This document shows positions 8,405 through 16,977 of a stretch of 64,000 nucleotides of DNA, piece after piece. Both the position numbers and the translations under genes were made by a program. Position 1 is the stretch's first letter. Every line of letters starts with the position of its first letter. The DNA is from Accumulibacter sp964420975. Lineage in GTDB: Bacteria > Pseudomonadota > Gammaproteobacteria > Burkholderiales > Rhodocyclaceae. The stretch covers positions 19,088-83,087 of the forward strand of contig CAYQVH010000016.1 of the NCBI GenBank assembly GCA_964420975.1, read 5' to 3'. The notes beneath the pieces are model-generated. The model was not told the DNA's origin, made no database searches, and saw only the letters and a list, made by a program, of their open reading frames with translations.

Positions 8405-9063
8405 GGCAGTCGCGGTACCAGATAGCCGACGCCGCGAAGGTTCTTGATTCGTTCGCCGCCGAGTTTGCGGCGCAGCGAGTGAATATAGACTTCGACGGCG
8501 TTGCTCTCGATCTCTTCTCCCCATCCGTACAACCGTTCTTCGAGGCGTGCGCGCGACAGCGGGACCCCCGGCTGTTCGAGCAACGCCTGGAGCAACGCAA
8601 ACTCACGTCCCGAGAGTGCCACCGGTCGCCCGGCGAGCGTCACTTCGTGCGTCGCCGGATTCAACTGCAGGTCGCCGCTTTCGAACAGCGGTTCGGCGCG
8701 GCCGCAGCGTCGGCGGAGTACGGCGCGCATGCGAGCGGCCAGTTCGTCGAGATCGAAGGGCTTGATCAGATAGTCGTCGGCGCCGCTGTCCAGACCCTGG
8801 ATTCGGTCGGACACTGCGTCGCGGGCGGTGATGACGAGCACCGGAATATCGTTCCCGGTGCCGCGTAGCCGCTTGAGGACGTCGATTCCCGACCGGCCGG
8901 GCAGTCCCAGATCGAGGAGGAGGATTTCGTAAGGGGTCGTCGCGAGCGTTGCCTCGACTCCCTCACCGCTGCGCAGCCAGTCGACGGTGTGATCGTCCTG
9001 TCGCAGTCCCTGCTGAACGCTGCTACCGATCATGGGGTCGTCTTCGACGAGTAACACACGCAT
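8401..9063 (-). CDS. OmpR-family response regulator (PmrA/QseB-like)
   Basis: A DNA-binding response regulator of 220 residues. The receiver domain has the acidic pair Asp8/Asp9 (VEDDP), phosphoacceptor Asp51 (LLLDLGLPG) and the switch Lys in LIKPF. The C-terminal winged helix ends in VEVYIHSLRRKLG and RGVGYL. ATG 9063 gives the canonical MRVLLVEDD; an upstream frame extension has no homology. It is the first gene of regulator-kinase-htrA, transcribed from a good sigma70-type promoter at 9147-9176. The half-site style of the box before htrA supports a PmrA/QseB-type recognition helix, but the family assignment is inferred. Confidence 0.93.
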   Translation of the reverse strand: MRVLLVEDDPMIGSSVQQGLRQDDHTVDWLRSGEGVEATLATTPYEILLLDLGLPGRSGIDVLKRLRGTGNDIPVLVITARDAVSDRIQGLDSGADDYLIKPFDLDELAARMRAVLRRRCGRAEPLFESGDLQLNPATHEVTLAGRPVALSGREFALLQALLEQPGVPLSRARLEERLYGWGEEIESNAVEVYIHSLRRKLGGERIKNLRGVGYLVPRLP

Positions 9064-9146
9064 GCGGATTGGCGGCTGGCTAGGTACGCCGGGAGGGTTG
9101 AGTCGAACGACGGATACTCTGGAGGGTGACACGTGAGGCGGGGGCT

Positions 9147-9176
9147 AGATTACGTGGCGCTCACTGTCGCTGTCAA
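9147..9176 (-). promoter_or_regulatory. Promoter of the two-component operon
   Basis: Minus-strand TTGACA (9171-9176), an 18-bp spacer, then TAATCT (9147-9152). The predicted start of transcription is near 9140, leaving a leader of about 77 nt before the regulator ATG. It is back to back with the promoter of the zinc-ribbon gene, 42 bp apart. Confidence 0.6.
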
Positions 9177-9218
9177 TCATGGCTCCGGAGGCGGGCGCAG
9201 TCGGCTTGGTCGGCCGCA

Positions 9219-9248
9219 TTGACGGGTGTAGACGGCGCCACCTATACT
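9219..9248 (+). promoter_or_regulatory. Strong promoter of the zinc-ribbon/TAXI gene pair
   Basis: TTGACG (9219-9224), an 18-bp spacer and TATACT (9243-9248), inside ACCTATACTGGC. Almost the same arrangement precedes the holin-endolysin gene at 44131-44160. The transcript would start near 9255, giving a leader of about 90 nt. Confidence 0.65.
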
Positions 9249-9252
9249 GGCG

Positions 9253-9270
9253 TGCGGTCGTCTGACCGCA
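9253..9270 (+). other. Hairpin at the 5' end of the zinc-ribbon leader
   Basis: TGCGGTC (9253-9259) pairs with GACCGCA (9264-9270) over a 4-nt loop, right at the predicted start of the transcript. It could stabilise the mRNA 5' end or mark an early regulatory structure. A short pyrimidine run follows. Confidence 0.35.
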
Positions 9271-9346
9271 TCGTTTCCCCCGCTCGTGCTGCGGGTTCCC
9301 GATCAGGAAGCCCGAGACGCCTTAACTCTCTGTCTTGTCGTCGTCC

Positions 9347-10057
9347 ATGAGCCTGCTTCGGTGCTTGTTTTGTCAGCATGTCAATCCGTTGGCAGCGGCT
9401 TACTGTAATGCCTGCGGTTCGCAGCTGGATCTGCAGCCGTGCGCAGTGTGCGGTGCGATCGGCAAACGTGGCGCGCGCGACTGCTACAAGTGCGGAGCTG
9501 AATTTCCACCCGTGTCGGAATCTGAACTGTCGGCGGAGTTGCTTGCCGACGAGATCGAAGCGGCGTTGGCGGAGCTCGACCAGCCTCTACCCGAGCCGCT
9601 GCTGGTGCCGCCAGAGGTCGGCGCGGCAGGCGATGGTGCGGATAATGCTCGCGCACCCGGTGACTGGGGCGTCTCGCCGCAACGTTCCGATGTCGATGTG
9701 GCGGCACGTTGGGCCGTACCCTCCGCGGTAGCCGCGGTGACGTTGCCGGCAACCCCGTCGAGCCGGTCACGGCGTCGTCGGGCAACGGTCATCGCCGCCG
9801 TTGTGGTGGTGGTGATCGTCGCCTTGCTCGCGTATCACCTTCAACCTTCGGCGCCAGTGAGGGAACCGAGGGTTCCTGTTGTCGGAAGCGACGTAGTGGC
9901 TGCCGGGAAGGGTGCGCCGGTATCGGTGATGGCGGCGCCGGCAAGGAGGGATGCCGCGTCGTCAGCCGCCGCCGAGACGCCGCGGGCGCCTGGCGAATGC
10001 CCGGCAGCTGTCGCTGCGCTGGCCTTGTGCAATGTGAATTCGATTCCGGGGAAGTAG
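9347..10057 (+). CDS. Membrane-anchored double zinc-ribbon protein with Cys-x9-Cys tail
   Basis: Unrecognised at family level beyond the zinc ribbon. The 236-residue protein begins with two zinc ribbons (residues about 6-50; pairs CLFC, CNAC, CAVC, CYKC). A low-complexity acidic/proline region follows, then a single transmembrane helix near residues 150-170 (VIAAVVVVVIVALLAYHL) after RSRRRR. A Pro/Ala-rich linker leads to a short tail ECPAAVAALALCN. The basic stretch before the helix suggests a cytoplasmic N-terminus and a periplasmic tail. A TTG at 9335 could add four residues, but ATG 9347 gives the natural N-terminus; no clear ribosome site precedes either. It lies 4 bp before the TAXI gene, whose product ends in the same kind of tail. 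Confidence 0.8.
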   Translation: MSLLRCLFCQHVNPLAAAYCNACGSQLDLQPCAVCGAIGKRGARDCYKCGAEFPPVSESELSAELLADEIEAALAELDQPLPEPLLVPPEVGAAGDGADNARAPGDWGVSPQRSDVDVAARWAVPSAVAAVTLPATPSSRSRRRRATVIAAVVVVVIVALLAYHLQPSAPVREPRVPVVGSDVVAAGKGAPVSVMAAPARRDAASSAAAETPRAPGECPAAVAALALCNVNSIPGK

Positions 10058-10061
10058 GAAG

Positions 10062-11129
10062 ATGAAAAGACTGCTGTCGTTGTTGATGTCGAGTGGAATT
10101 CTGTTCTCTCACCCAGCCGTCTCGGCTGACGCCGACTATAAAATCGTCACCGCGTCCGAGCGCGGGACGTATATCAGGATCGGGCGTGACTTCGCCCAGT
10201 TCGTCGCGCCGGCGGCAAATATTTCACTTCAATCCGTGTCGTCGGCGGGTTCAGTCGACAACGTCAGGCGTTTGCGCTACGAGCCAGGAGTGAAGTTTGC
10301 ACTCGTTCAGTCGGACGTGTACCAGGCTTTTCTCGACATGGCCGGCAGCGGCAACGCCGAAGCCGGGGCTTTGATTAAACCTCTCCGGGTGATCATGCCG
10401 CTCTACAACGAGGAGATCTACTTCATCGTCCGGGCGGATTCGGAACGCAATTTCATTCACGAGATCCGGAACGCGCGGATCAATGCCGGCGAAGTGGGTA
10501 GCGGCACGGCGCTGACCTCGACGACGCTCTATCGCCTGATGTTTGGCGAGGCGATTCCCGAGGGGAAGACGACGTTCTTGTCGAATGAGGAAGCGCTGGT
10601 CAAACTGGTCACCGACAAGTCGATCGATGTCGTCGCAGTCGTTGCCGGGCAACCGGCGAAACTGCTGGTCGACATGACGCCGGAAGCGCGTCAGCACATC
10701 AAGCTGCTCAAGTTCGATCCGGGTCATTCCTCGAGTCGGTCGGTGTTGCGGACCTATTTTCAAGCGACGATTCGTGCCGCCAACTATCCTTCCTTGTTGA
10801 CCGCTGATTTGACGGGGTTGGCCGTCAAGGCGCTGCTCGTCACCTACGACTTCCAGATGAAGGATACCGAAGGCTCGCTGCGGCGTTTCGCCCGTTCGCT
10901 TTGCCAGAACTTTCCGACGCTGCAGGAGAAAGGCCATCCGAAATGGCGTGAAGTCGACCTGGCCTTACCGGATCTTGGTCGCAGCTGGACGTACTACGGG
11001 CCGACGTCGACCGAACTGCGCGCGTGTGGCGGCGCGAGTGCACGGCCGGCTACCGCCGCCGTGTCGACGACGCCGGCAGCAGGTAAAGTGTGCTCACAAG
11101 CTGAGCGCGTGCTCGGCCTGTGCAAGTAG
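10062..11129 (+). CDS. TAXI family TRAP-type solute-binding protein (orphan)
   Basis: A periplasmic binding protein of 355 residues with a signal peptide (residues 1-22, cleaved after VSA). TAXI features are KIVTASERGTYIRIGRDFA at the mature N-terminus, a later SVSSAGSVDN segment, and GEVGSGTALTSTTLY in the middle. TAXI proteins usually deliver substrates to TRAP membrane subunits (DctQM fusions), but none is encoded nearby. After the folded domain comes a Pro/Ala/Thr linker and a final VCSQAERVLGLCK. The start ATG 10062 has GTAGGAAG just before it. The 4-bp spacing from the zinc-ribbon gene indicates one operon. The ligand is unknown. Confidence 0.88.
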   Translation: MKRLLSLLMSSGILFSHPAVSADADYKIVTASERGTYIRIGRDFAQFVAPAANISLQSVSSAGSVDNVRRLRYEPGVKFALVQSDVYQAFLDMAGSGNAEAGALIKPLRVIMPLYNEEIYFIVRADSERNFIHEIRNARINAGEVGSGTALTSTTLYRLMFGEAIPEGKTTFLSNEEALVKLVTDKSIDVVAVVAGQPAKLLVDMTPEARQHIKLLKFDPGHSSSRSVLRTYFQATIRAANYPSLLTADLTGLAVKALLVTYDFQMKDTEGSLRRFARSLCQNFPTLQEKGHPKWREVDLALPDLGRSWTYYGPTSTELRACGGASARPATAAVSTTPAAGKVCSQAERVLGLCK

Positions 11130-11146
11130 CGAGTCGGCAAGGCTCG

Positions 11147-12400
11147 ATGGAGTCGCCCTCAGTGCCGAACGAGGCATCGTCACGAGCGGACGTCGTCGAG
11201 GCGGAGCCGGTTGAATTCGGAGAGCGTTTCGAACGTTTTGACGATCGTTTGCCCTGGTCGGCGACGAAATGGGAAAAGTACCGCGGCCGCGACGTTATCC
11301 CGCTCTGGATCGCTGACATGGATTACCCGGTGGCACCGGCGATCGAGTGCGCGGTCGCGGCGCACGTCCGACACGGCAACTACGGCTACACGTCGCCGCC
11401 GCGACAACTGAAGGACGATGTCGTCGCCTATTGCTGGCAGCGTTATGCCTGGTCAGTCGATCCGGAGTGGATCGTCTGGCTGTCGGGCTTGGTTCTCGGT
11501 CTCAATCTGGCGGTGAAGGCGTGCTGCGCGGACGGCGAATCGGTCCTTGTGCTGACGCCGGTCTATCCGCCATTCCTCAGTGCGGGGCCGACGCAGGGGA
11601 GAAAGACGCTGGCGGTGCCGCTGCTGCTCGACGAAGCCGCCGCCGCGGGTGGCCGGCTGAGCTACGCGATCGACTTTGCACGGCTGGAGTCCGAACGGCA
11701 GCCAGAGACTCGTCTGCTGCTGCTCTGTCATCCACACAACCCGGTTGGCAGTGTGTTTGCCAACGCCGAACTCGATGCCTTGGCGGACTATTGCCTTGCG
11801 CACGACCTTTACGTCTGCTCGGACGAAGTCCACTGTGACCTGATTCTCGATGGCACGACGCGGCACGAACCGTTTGCCAAGCGACTTGCGTCGCGCGCCG
11901 CCGCTTTGACGCGCAGCATCACGCTGCACGGGCCGGGAAAAGCGTTCAATCTGGCCGGGCTGGGCATTGCCTGGGCGATCATTCCCGATGCCAGTCTGCG
12001 TCAGCGTTATCGCGCTGCCATGCAGCGCCTGGTACCGCTTCCCTCGTGCTTCGCGTTTACCGCCCTCGGCGCGGCACTGCGCGAGGGAGACGCGTGGCGT
12101 CAGGCCCTGCTCGCCCGTTTGCGTGGCAACCGCGACCAGGTTTCGCGCGCGCTTGACGCGATGGGCTTGCCGCATAGCCATCCGCAAGCGACGTTTCTCA
12201 CCTGGATCGACGCACGCCGCCTCGCGGCCAGGGTGGGCGACGTCACGCGCTGGTTTGAAGCGCACGGGGTCGGCCTTTCCGATGGCGCGGACTTCGCCGC
12301 TCCCGGCTTTGTTCGCCTCAATTTCGCAACGGCGCCGTCGCTACTGGCGACGGCGCTTCAGCGCATGCAGCGGGCGGTCGCGAGCCTCGATCGCGGCTGA
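11147..12400 (+). CDS. PatB/MalY-type pyridoxal-phosphate aminotransferase (cystathionine beta-lyase-like)
   Basis: A fold-type I PLP enzyme of 417 residues. The signature WIADMDYPV near the N-terminus is typical of PatB/MalY C-S lyases, which split cystathionine or other cysteine conjugates. Further motifs are HPHNPVG, CSDEVHCDLIL and the PLP lysine, Lys265, in HGPGKAFNLAGLG. The usual Ser just before the lysine appears as Gly here. GTG 11120 would overlap the TAXI stop; ATG 11147 is preferred, though its ribosome site is weak. It follows the TAXI gene by 17 bp and may be cotranscribed. The true substrate cannot be told from sequence. Confidence 0.87.
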   Translation: MESPSVPNEASSRADVVEAEPVEFGERFERFDDRLPWSATKWEKYRGRDVIPLWIADMDYPVAPAIECAVAAHVRHGNYGYTSPPRQLKDDVVAYCWQRYAWSVDPEWIVWLSGLVLGLNLAVKACCADGESVLVLTPVYPPFLSAGPTQGRKTLAVPLLLDEAAAAGGRLSYAIDFARLESERQPETRLLLLCHPHNPVGSVFANAELDALADYCLAHDLYVCSDEVHCDLILDGTTRHEPFAKRLASRAAALTRSITLHGPGKAFNLAGLGIAWAIIPDASLRQRYRAAMQRLVPLPSCFAFTALGAALREGDAWRQALLARLRGNRDQVSRALDAMGLPHSHPQATFLTWIDARRLAARVGDVTRWFEAHGVGLSDGADFAAPGFVRLNFATAPSLLATALQRMQRAVASLDRG

Positions 12401-12436
12401 TCAAGTGCCGCGCAGCGTCAGACTCGGCGCGGGCGG

Positions 12437-12465
12437 TTTCTTCCCGGCTGCCGACACCGTAAAAT
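12437..12465 (+). promoter_or_regulatory. Possible dcd promoter
   Basis: TTTCTT (12437-12442), a 17-bp spacer and TAAAAT (12460-12465), 40 bp before the dcd start. The -35 is a poor match, so this is tentative. Confidence 0.35.
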
Positions 12466-12505
12466 GGGTGATTACCGCGTGACAGCGGGTTTCGGAGGGC
12501 GTGCG

Positions 12506-13072
12506 ATGGCAATCAAATCGGACCGCTGGATCCGCCGGATGGTGGAGGAGAACGGCATGATCGAACCTTTCGAGCCGAAACAGGTGCGCGAAATCGAGGG
12601 TCGCCGCGTCGTCTCTTACGGTACCTCGAGTTACGGTTACGACATTCGCTGCTCCGACGAATTCAAGCTGTTTACCAACCTCAACTCGACCATCGTCGAC
12701 CCGAAGAACTTCGATTCCAACTCCTTCGTCGAGTTCAAGGGCGATTTCTGCATCATCCCGCCGAACTCATTTGCGCTGGCGCGAACCGTCGAGTACTTCC
12801 GAATTCCACGCAGCGTGCTGACCGTCTGCCTCGGCAAGAGCACCTATGCGCGCTGCGGCATCATCGTCAATGTCACACCCTTCGAGCCCGAGTGGGAGGG
12901 GCACGTGACGCTCGAGTTTTCCAACACGACCCCGCTGCCGGCGAAGATCTACGCCAACGAGGGCATTGCCCAGGTCTTATTCTTCGAGTCCGACGAGGAG
13001 TGCGAGACCTCGTACAAAGATCGTGGTGGGAAGTATCAAGGTCAGCGGGGCGTCACGCTGCCGAAGATATGA
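12506..13072 (+). CDS. dcd: dCTP deaminase
   Basis: Deaminates dCTP to dUTP in the cytoplasm, feeding dTMP synthesis. The 188-residue length is exactly that usual for this enzyme. It starts at ATG 12506 (MAIKSDRWIRRM) after a clear GGAGG; an upstream in-frame ATG at 12464 lacks homology. Visible family motifs are SYGTSSYGYDIRCSDEF, the catalytic region CLGKSTYARCGI, the glutamate-containing FEPEWEGHVTLEFSNTT, and a final KYQGQRGVTLPKI. It is followed 128 bp downstream by the Orn/Lys/Arg decarboxylase gene, an order I recall from other Rhodocyclales. Confidence 0.97.
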   Translation: MAIKSDRWIRRMVEENGMIEPFEPKQVREIEGRRVVSYGTSSYGYDIRCSDEFKLFTNLNSTIVDPKNFDSNSFVEFKGDFCIIPPNSFALARTVEYFRIPRSVLTVCLGKSTYARCGIIVNVTPFEPEWEGHVTLEFSNTTPLPAKIYANEGIAQVLFFESDEECETSYKDRGGKYQGQRGVTLPKI

Positions 13073-13200
13073 GCCGTGTCGACGTTGCCTCCGCGTTTCT
13101 CGGAGCCAAGAGTCATGCGCCGACCTAGGCGCGTGGCTAACGTGCTGGCCGTTTTCGGCCGGCGACGCGATTGAGCTGACCTGACTGTACTGGACTCGCC

Positions 13201-15438
13201 ATGCGTTTCGACTTTCCCGTAATCATCATCGACAAGGACTATCGCGCAGAGAACAGTGGCGGTCTCGGCATCCGTTCTCTGGCCAAGGCGATCGAAAAAA
13301 TGGGTTTTGACGTCGTTGGCGTCACCAGCTATGGCGACCTGACGTCGTTCGCGCAACAACAAAGTCGCGCTTCGGCGTTCATCCTTTCGATTGGCGACGT
13401 AGACTTTCGCGAGGGTTGGGCTGAGGCGACGATTGCCGGCCTGCGCGCTTTTGTCAAGGAGATCCGCTGTCGTAACGAGGACATTCCGATCTTCCTCTAC
13501 GGCGAGACGCGGACGTCTCGCCACATACCGAACGACGTGCTGCGCGAATTGCACGGCTTCATCCACATGTTCGAGGATACAGCAGAGTTTATTGGCCGCT
13601 ATGTCGTCCGCGAAGCGAAGGCTTATCTCGAATGTTTGGCGCCACCGTTCTTTCGCGCACTGACGCACTACGCCGAAGACGGATCGTATTCCTGGCATTG
13701 TCCCGGTCATTCCGGTGGCGTCGCCTTCCTCAAGAGTCCTGTCGGCCGCATGTTCCACCAGTTCTTTGGCGAAAACATGCTGCGCGCCGACGTCTGCAAT
13801 GCGGTCGAGGAACTCGGGCAACTGCTCGACCATACCGGGCCGGTGGCCGCTTCCGAACGCAATGCAGCGCGCATTTTCAACGCCGACCATCTGTTCTTCG
13901 TCACCAACGGCACCTCGACCTCGAACAAGATCGTCTGGCATTCGACGGTCGCGCCCGGTGACGTCGTGATCGTCGATCGCAACTCTCACAAGTCGGTGCT
14001 GCACGCGATCATCATGACCGGCGCCATTCCCGTATTCCTGATGCCGACGCGCAACCATTACGGGATTATCGGGCCGATCCCGAAGGACGAGTTCCGCTGG
14101 GAGAACATCCGTCAGAAGATCGCGGCGCATCCGTTTGCCCGCGCGGTGAACGCCAAACCCCGGCTGCTTACGATCACTCAGAGTACGTACGACGGGATCC
14201 TCTACAACGTCGAAGAGATCAAGGAGATGCTCGACGGCGCGATCGACGCGCTGCACTTTGACGAAGCGTGGTTGCCGCACGCGGCGTTCCATGACTTCTA
14301 CGGCGACTACCACGCGATCGGCGCCGCTCGCCCGCGCTGCAAGGAAGCGATCGTCTTCTCGACGCAGTCAACGCACAAACTGCTCGCCGGGCTCTCGCAA
14401 GCGTCACAGATTCTGGTCCAGGATTCCGAAGGCCGTCGACTCGACCGCGACGTGTTCAACGAAGCGTATCTGATGCATACCTCGACTTCGCCGCAGTACG
14501 CGATCATCGCTTCGTGCGATGTCGCCGCAGCGATGATGGAGGCGCCCGGCGGCACCGCGCTGGTCGAAGAGTCGATCGCCGAGGCGCTCAACTTTCGCAG
14601 CACGATGTGCAAGATCGACCAGGAATGGGGAGGGGACTGGTGGTTCAGGGTCTGGGGTCCGAGCGATCTCAGTGGGCAGACCAGTGCCGATCGCAGTGCG
14701 TGGATCCTCAAGCCGGGCGAGCGCTGGCATGGCTTCGGCCTGTTGGCCGAGGGGTTCAACATGCTCGACCCGATCAAGGCGACGATCATCACTCCCGGTC
14801 TCGACGTCGACGGAGAGTTCGACGAATGGGGAATTCCTGCCGCGGTCGTTACCAAGTATCTCGCCGAGCACGGCATCATCGTCGAGAAGTGTGGTCTCTA
14901 CTCGTTCTTCATCATGTTTACCATCGGCATCACCAAGGGTCGCTGGAACACGATGGTCACCGAGTTGCAGCAGTTCAAGGATGGTTACGATCAGAACCTG
15001 CCGCTGTGGAAGGTCATGCCTGAATTTCTCGGCAAAAATCCGCGCTACGACGGACTTGGCCTGAAAGACCTGTGCCGGCAGATCCACGGCGTCTATGCGG
15101 CGAGCGACATCGCGCACCTGACGACCCGCATGTATCTTTCGGATATGGAACCGGCGATGAAACCGACCGACGCCTTCGCCCAGATGGCGCATCGTCAGAT
15201 CGACCGCGTTCCGATCGACCACCTCGAAGGGCGCATCACCAGCACGTTGCTGACGCCGTATCCGCCCGGAATCCCCCTGCTGATTCCCGGGGAACGTTTC
15301 AACGCGACGATCGTCCGCTACTTGCAGTTTGTGCGCGACTTCAACGAGCGCTTTCCAGGGTTCGAGACCGATGTGCACGGCCTAGTCAAGGCGATCGTCG
15401 ACGGCAAGCCGGTGTACTCGGTCGATTGCGTCCGCTAG
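13201..15438 (+). CDS. Orn/Lys/Arg decarboxylase, large fold-type I PLP form (LdcA-like)
   Basis: A 745-residue basic amino acid decarboxylase. It has an N-terminal wing domain (residues 1-130), the PLP domain with WHCPGHSGG, FVTNGTSTSNKIV, FDEAW and the PLP lysine Lys393 in STQSTHKLLAG, and a C-terminal domain (PYPPGIPLLIPGERF, FPGFETDVHG). From memory it resembles Pseudomonas LdcA, a lysine decarboxylase long annotated as arginine decarboxylase, more than enterobacterial CadA or AdiA; the substrate is therefore uncertain. No lysine/cadaverine or arginine/agmatine antiporter gene is adjacent, so a role in polyamine formation is as likely as acid resistance. Confidence 0.9.
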   Translation: MRFDFPVIIIDKDYRAENSGGLGIRSLAKAIEKMGFDVVGVTSYGDLTSFAQQQSRASAFILSIGDVDFREGWAEATIAGLRAFVKEIRCRNEDIPIFLYGETRTSRHIPNDVLRELHGFIHMFEDTAEFIGRYVVREAKAYLECLAPPFFRALTHYAEDGSYSWHCPGHSGGVAFLKSPVGRMFHQFFGENMLRADVCNAVEELGQLLDHTGPVAASERNAARIFNADHLFFVTNGTSTSNKIVWHSTVAPGDVVIVDRNSHKSVLHAIIMTGAIPVFLMPTRNHYGIIGPIPKDEFRWENIRQKIAAHPFARAVNAKPRLLTITQSTYDGILYNVEEIKEMLDGAIDALHFDEAWLPHAAFHDFYGDYHAIGAARPRCKEAIVFSTQSTHKLLAGLSQASQILVQDSEGRRLDRDVFNEAYLMHTSTSPQYAIIASCDVAAAMMEAPGGTALVEESIAEALNFRSTMCKIDQEWGGDWWFRVWGPSDLSGQTSADRSAWILKPGERWHGFGLLAEGFNMLDPIKATIITPGLDVDGEFDEWGIPAAVVTKYLAEHGIIVEKCGLYSFFIMFTIGITKGRWNTMVTELQQFKDGYDQNLPLWKVMPEFLGKNPRYDGLGLKDLCRQIHGVYAASDIAHLTTRMYLSDMEPAMKPTDAFAQMAHRQIDRVPIDHLEGRITSTLLTPYPPGIPLLIPGERFNATIVRYLQFVRDFNERFPGFETDVHGLVKAIVDGKPVYSVDCVR

Positions 15439-15471
15439 CCTGGCGCCTGTACCCCGCCCCGCTCCCCCTGA

Positions 15472-16977
15472 CTATGCCTCGCCGGCTTCTTTTCTCGTTG
15501 TGGCGACGGTTTCGCCTGCGCGGCTGGGTACGTCGTCGATCGTCTCGGTGGCTGGGGCGTTGCTGGTGTGCGTATCGGGCGCCGACGAGCTGTCGACCAG
15601 GCGGACGACACCGTCTTCGCCGATCGCCGTGTCTTCAAATCTGAGCAGCGTAATGCGGTGGTTGTCCATTTCGAGCACGGTCATCCTTGCGCCATCCAGC
15701 TGGACAGCATCGCCCACCTTGGGAACGCTTCCCTGTTTCTTATAGAACAGGCCGGCGAGCGTGACGTAGTCGTCGTCTTTCGGGAACGGGAAGTCGAGTA
15801 GCGTCTCCAGGTCGGAGACGCGCATCGAGGCGTCGATTTCGTACTGGCTGCCGACCAGCTTGCGAACTCGTTTCGCCTGGCGCGTAAACTCGTCTTCGTA
15901 TTCGCCGACGATTTCTTCGAGAATGTCTTCGAGCGTGATGATGCCTTCCGTGCCACCGTATTCGTCGATCACCACGGCCATTTGCTGCCGTGTGCGTTTG
16001 AAGTCCTTGAGCAAGTCACTGAGCAGCTTGCTGTTGGGAACCACGTAGGGGGCCTGGGCGAAATCGCCGACCGGCCGCCGGCTGACGTCCTCGAGCTTTT
16101 CGCCGCTGCTTTCCGCCATCACGGTCAGCAATTCCTTGATCGCGACGACGCCGGTGATCCGGTCGAGGCTCTTGTCGTACACCGGGAAGCGGGCGTGCGG
16201 AACGTCGCGGAAAACGCGCAGCGCATCGCCGAGCGTTTCCTCGCACGACAGTGCCCGGATTTGCGTGCGTGGAATCATCGCTTCGCGCACGGTATGCTCG
16301 TCAAGCTTGAAGACGCCGCGAATCATCTCGGTTTCCTCGGGCGCCAAGGTGCCATCCTTCTCGCTCGCCGAGAGAATCATCCGGATTTCCTCGACCGACA
16401 TCGTGAAGTGACTCTCGCCGTGCCCCTCGAGGTTGCGTTGGCCGAAAATCCACAGCAGCCCGTTTGAAGACAGCTTCATGATGTAGATCAGCGGCCGGAA
16501 GGTGAGATACATCAGGTTGATCATGCCGCCGACGGCCATGCTTAGCTGTTCCGCCTTGTGAAACGCCAAGACCTTGGGCGCCAGTTCGCCGGCGACGACG
16601 TGCAGGAAGGAAATCACAATGAAAGCGAAAACGTAGGAGACGGTGTGCGCTGCTTTGGTCATCGCGTCGCTGTCGCTGAAAAGCGAGAAGGCGGCGACGA
16701 ACCACGGGTCGGTAAGGACGCTGATCGTCTCCATGCCGACGGCGCCGAGACCGAGCGAGACCAGCGTGATGCCGACCTGGGTGACCGAGTAGAAGCGCTC
16801 GGGTTCGTTGTGCAGCATCTCGACGCGCGCCGCCCGTTTGTCGCCATCTTCGGCCAGCTGCCGGATCCGGCTGCGCCGGGCCGAAGAAATCGCGATCTCG
16901 GAACCGACGAAGAAGGCATTCCCGGCAACAAAAACGAGAATCAGCACCAAATTCAGATACAGCGCCATTTGTTCCAT
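15472..16977 (-). CDS. CNNM/CorC-HlyC family membrane protein with CBS domains
   Basis: A 501-residue inner-membrane protein. The DUF21/CNNM transmembrane domain (residues about 5-200, four hydrophobic helices) is followed by a CBS pair (about 215-340) and a CorC_HlyC C-terminal domain (about 355-435). A Thr/Ser-rich tail closes it. Members are called hemolysins or magnesium/cobalt efflux proteins, and recent work links the family to Mg2+ export; haemolysis is not implied. ATG 16977 is preceded by GGAGGGAATT. It converges with the decarboxylase gene, 33 bp apart, and is divergent from hisG. Confidence 0.9.
   Translation of the reverse strand: MEQMALYLNLVLILVFVAGNAFFVGSEIAISSARRSRIRQLAEDGDKRAARVEMLHNEPERFYSVTQVGITLVSLGLGAVGMETISVLTDPWFVAAFSLFSDSDAMTKAAHTVSYVFAFIVISFLHVVAGELAPKVLAFHKAEQLSMAVGGMINLMYLTFRPLIYIMKLSSNGLLWIFGQRNLEGHGESHFTMSVEEIRMILSASEKDGTLAPEETEMIRGVFKLDEHTVREAMIPRTQIRALSCEETLGDALRVFRDVPHARFPVYDKSLDRITGVVAIKELLTVMAESSGEKLEDVSRRPVGDFAQAPYVVPNSKLLSDLLKDFKRTRQQMAVVIDEYGGTEGIITLEDILEEIVGEYEDEFTRQAKRVRKLVGSQYEIDASMRVSDLETLLDFPFPKDDDYVTLAGLFYKKQGSVPKVGDAVQLDGARMTVLEMDNHRITLLRFEDTAIGEDGVVRLVDSSSAPDTHTSNAPATETIDDVPSRAGETVATTRKEAGEA

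Noticed and set aside
13042..14313. A 423-codon minus-strand frame inside dcd and the decarboxylase gene
   Set aside because: It is antisense to well-conserved coding sequence, and the translation matches no family I know.
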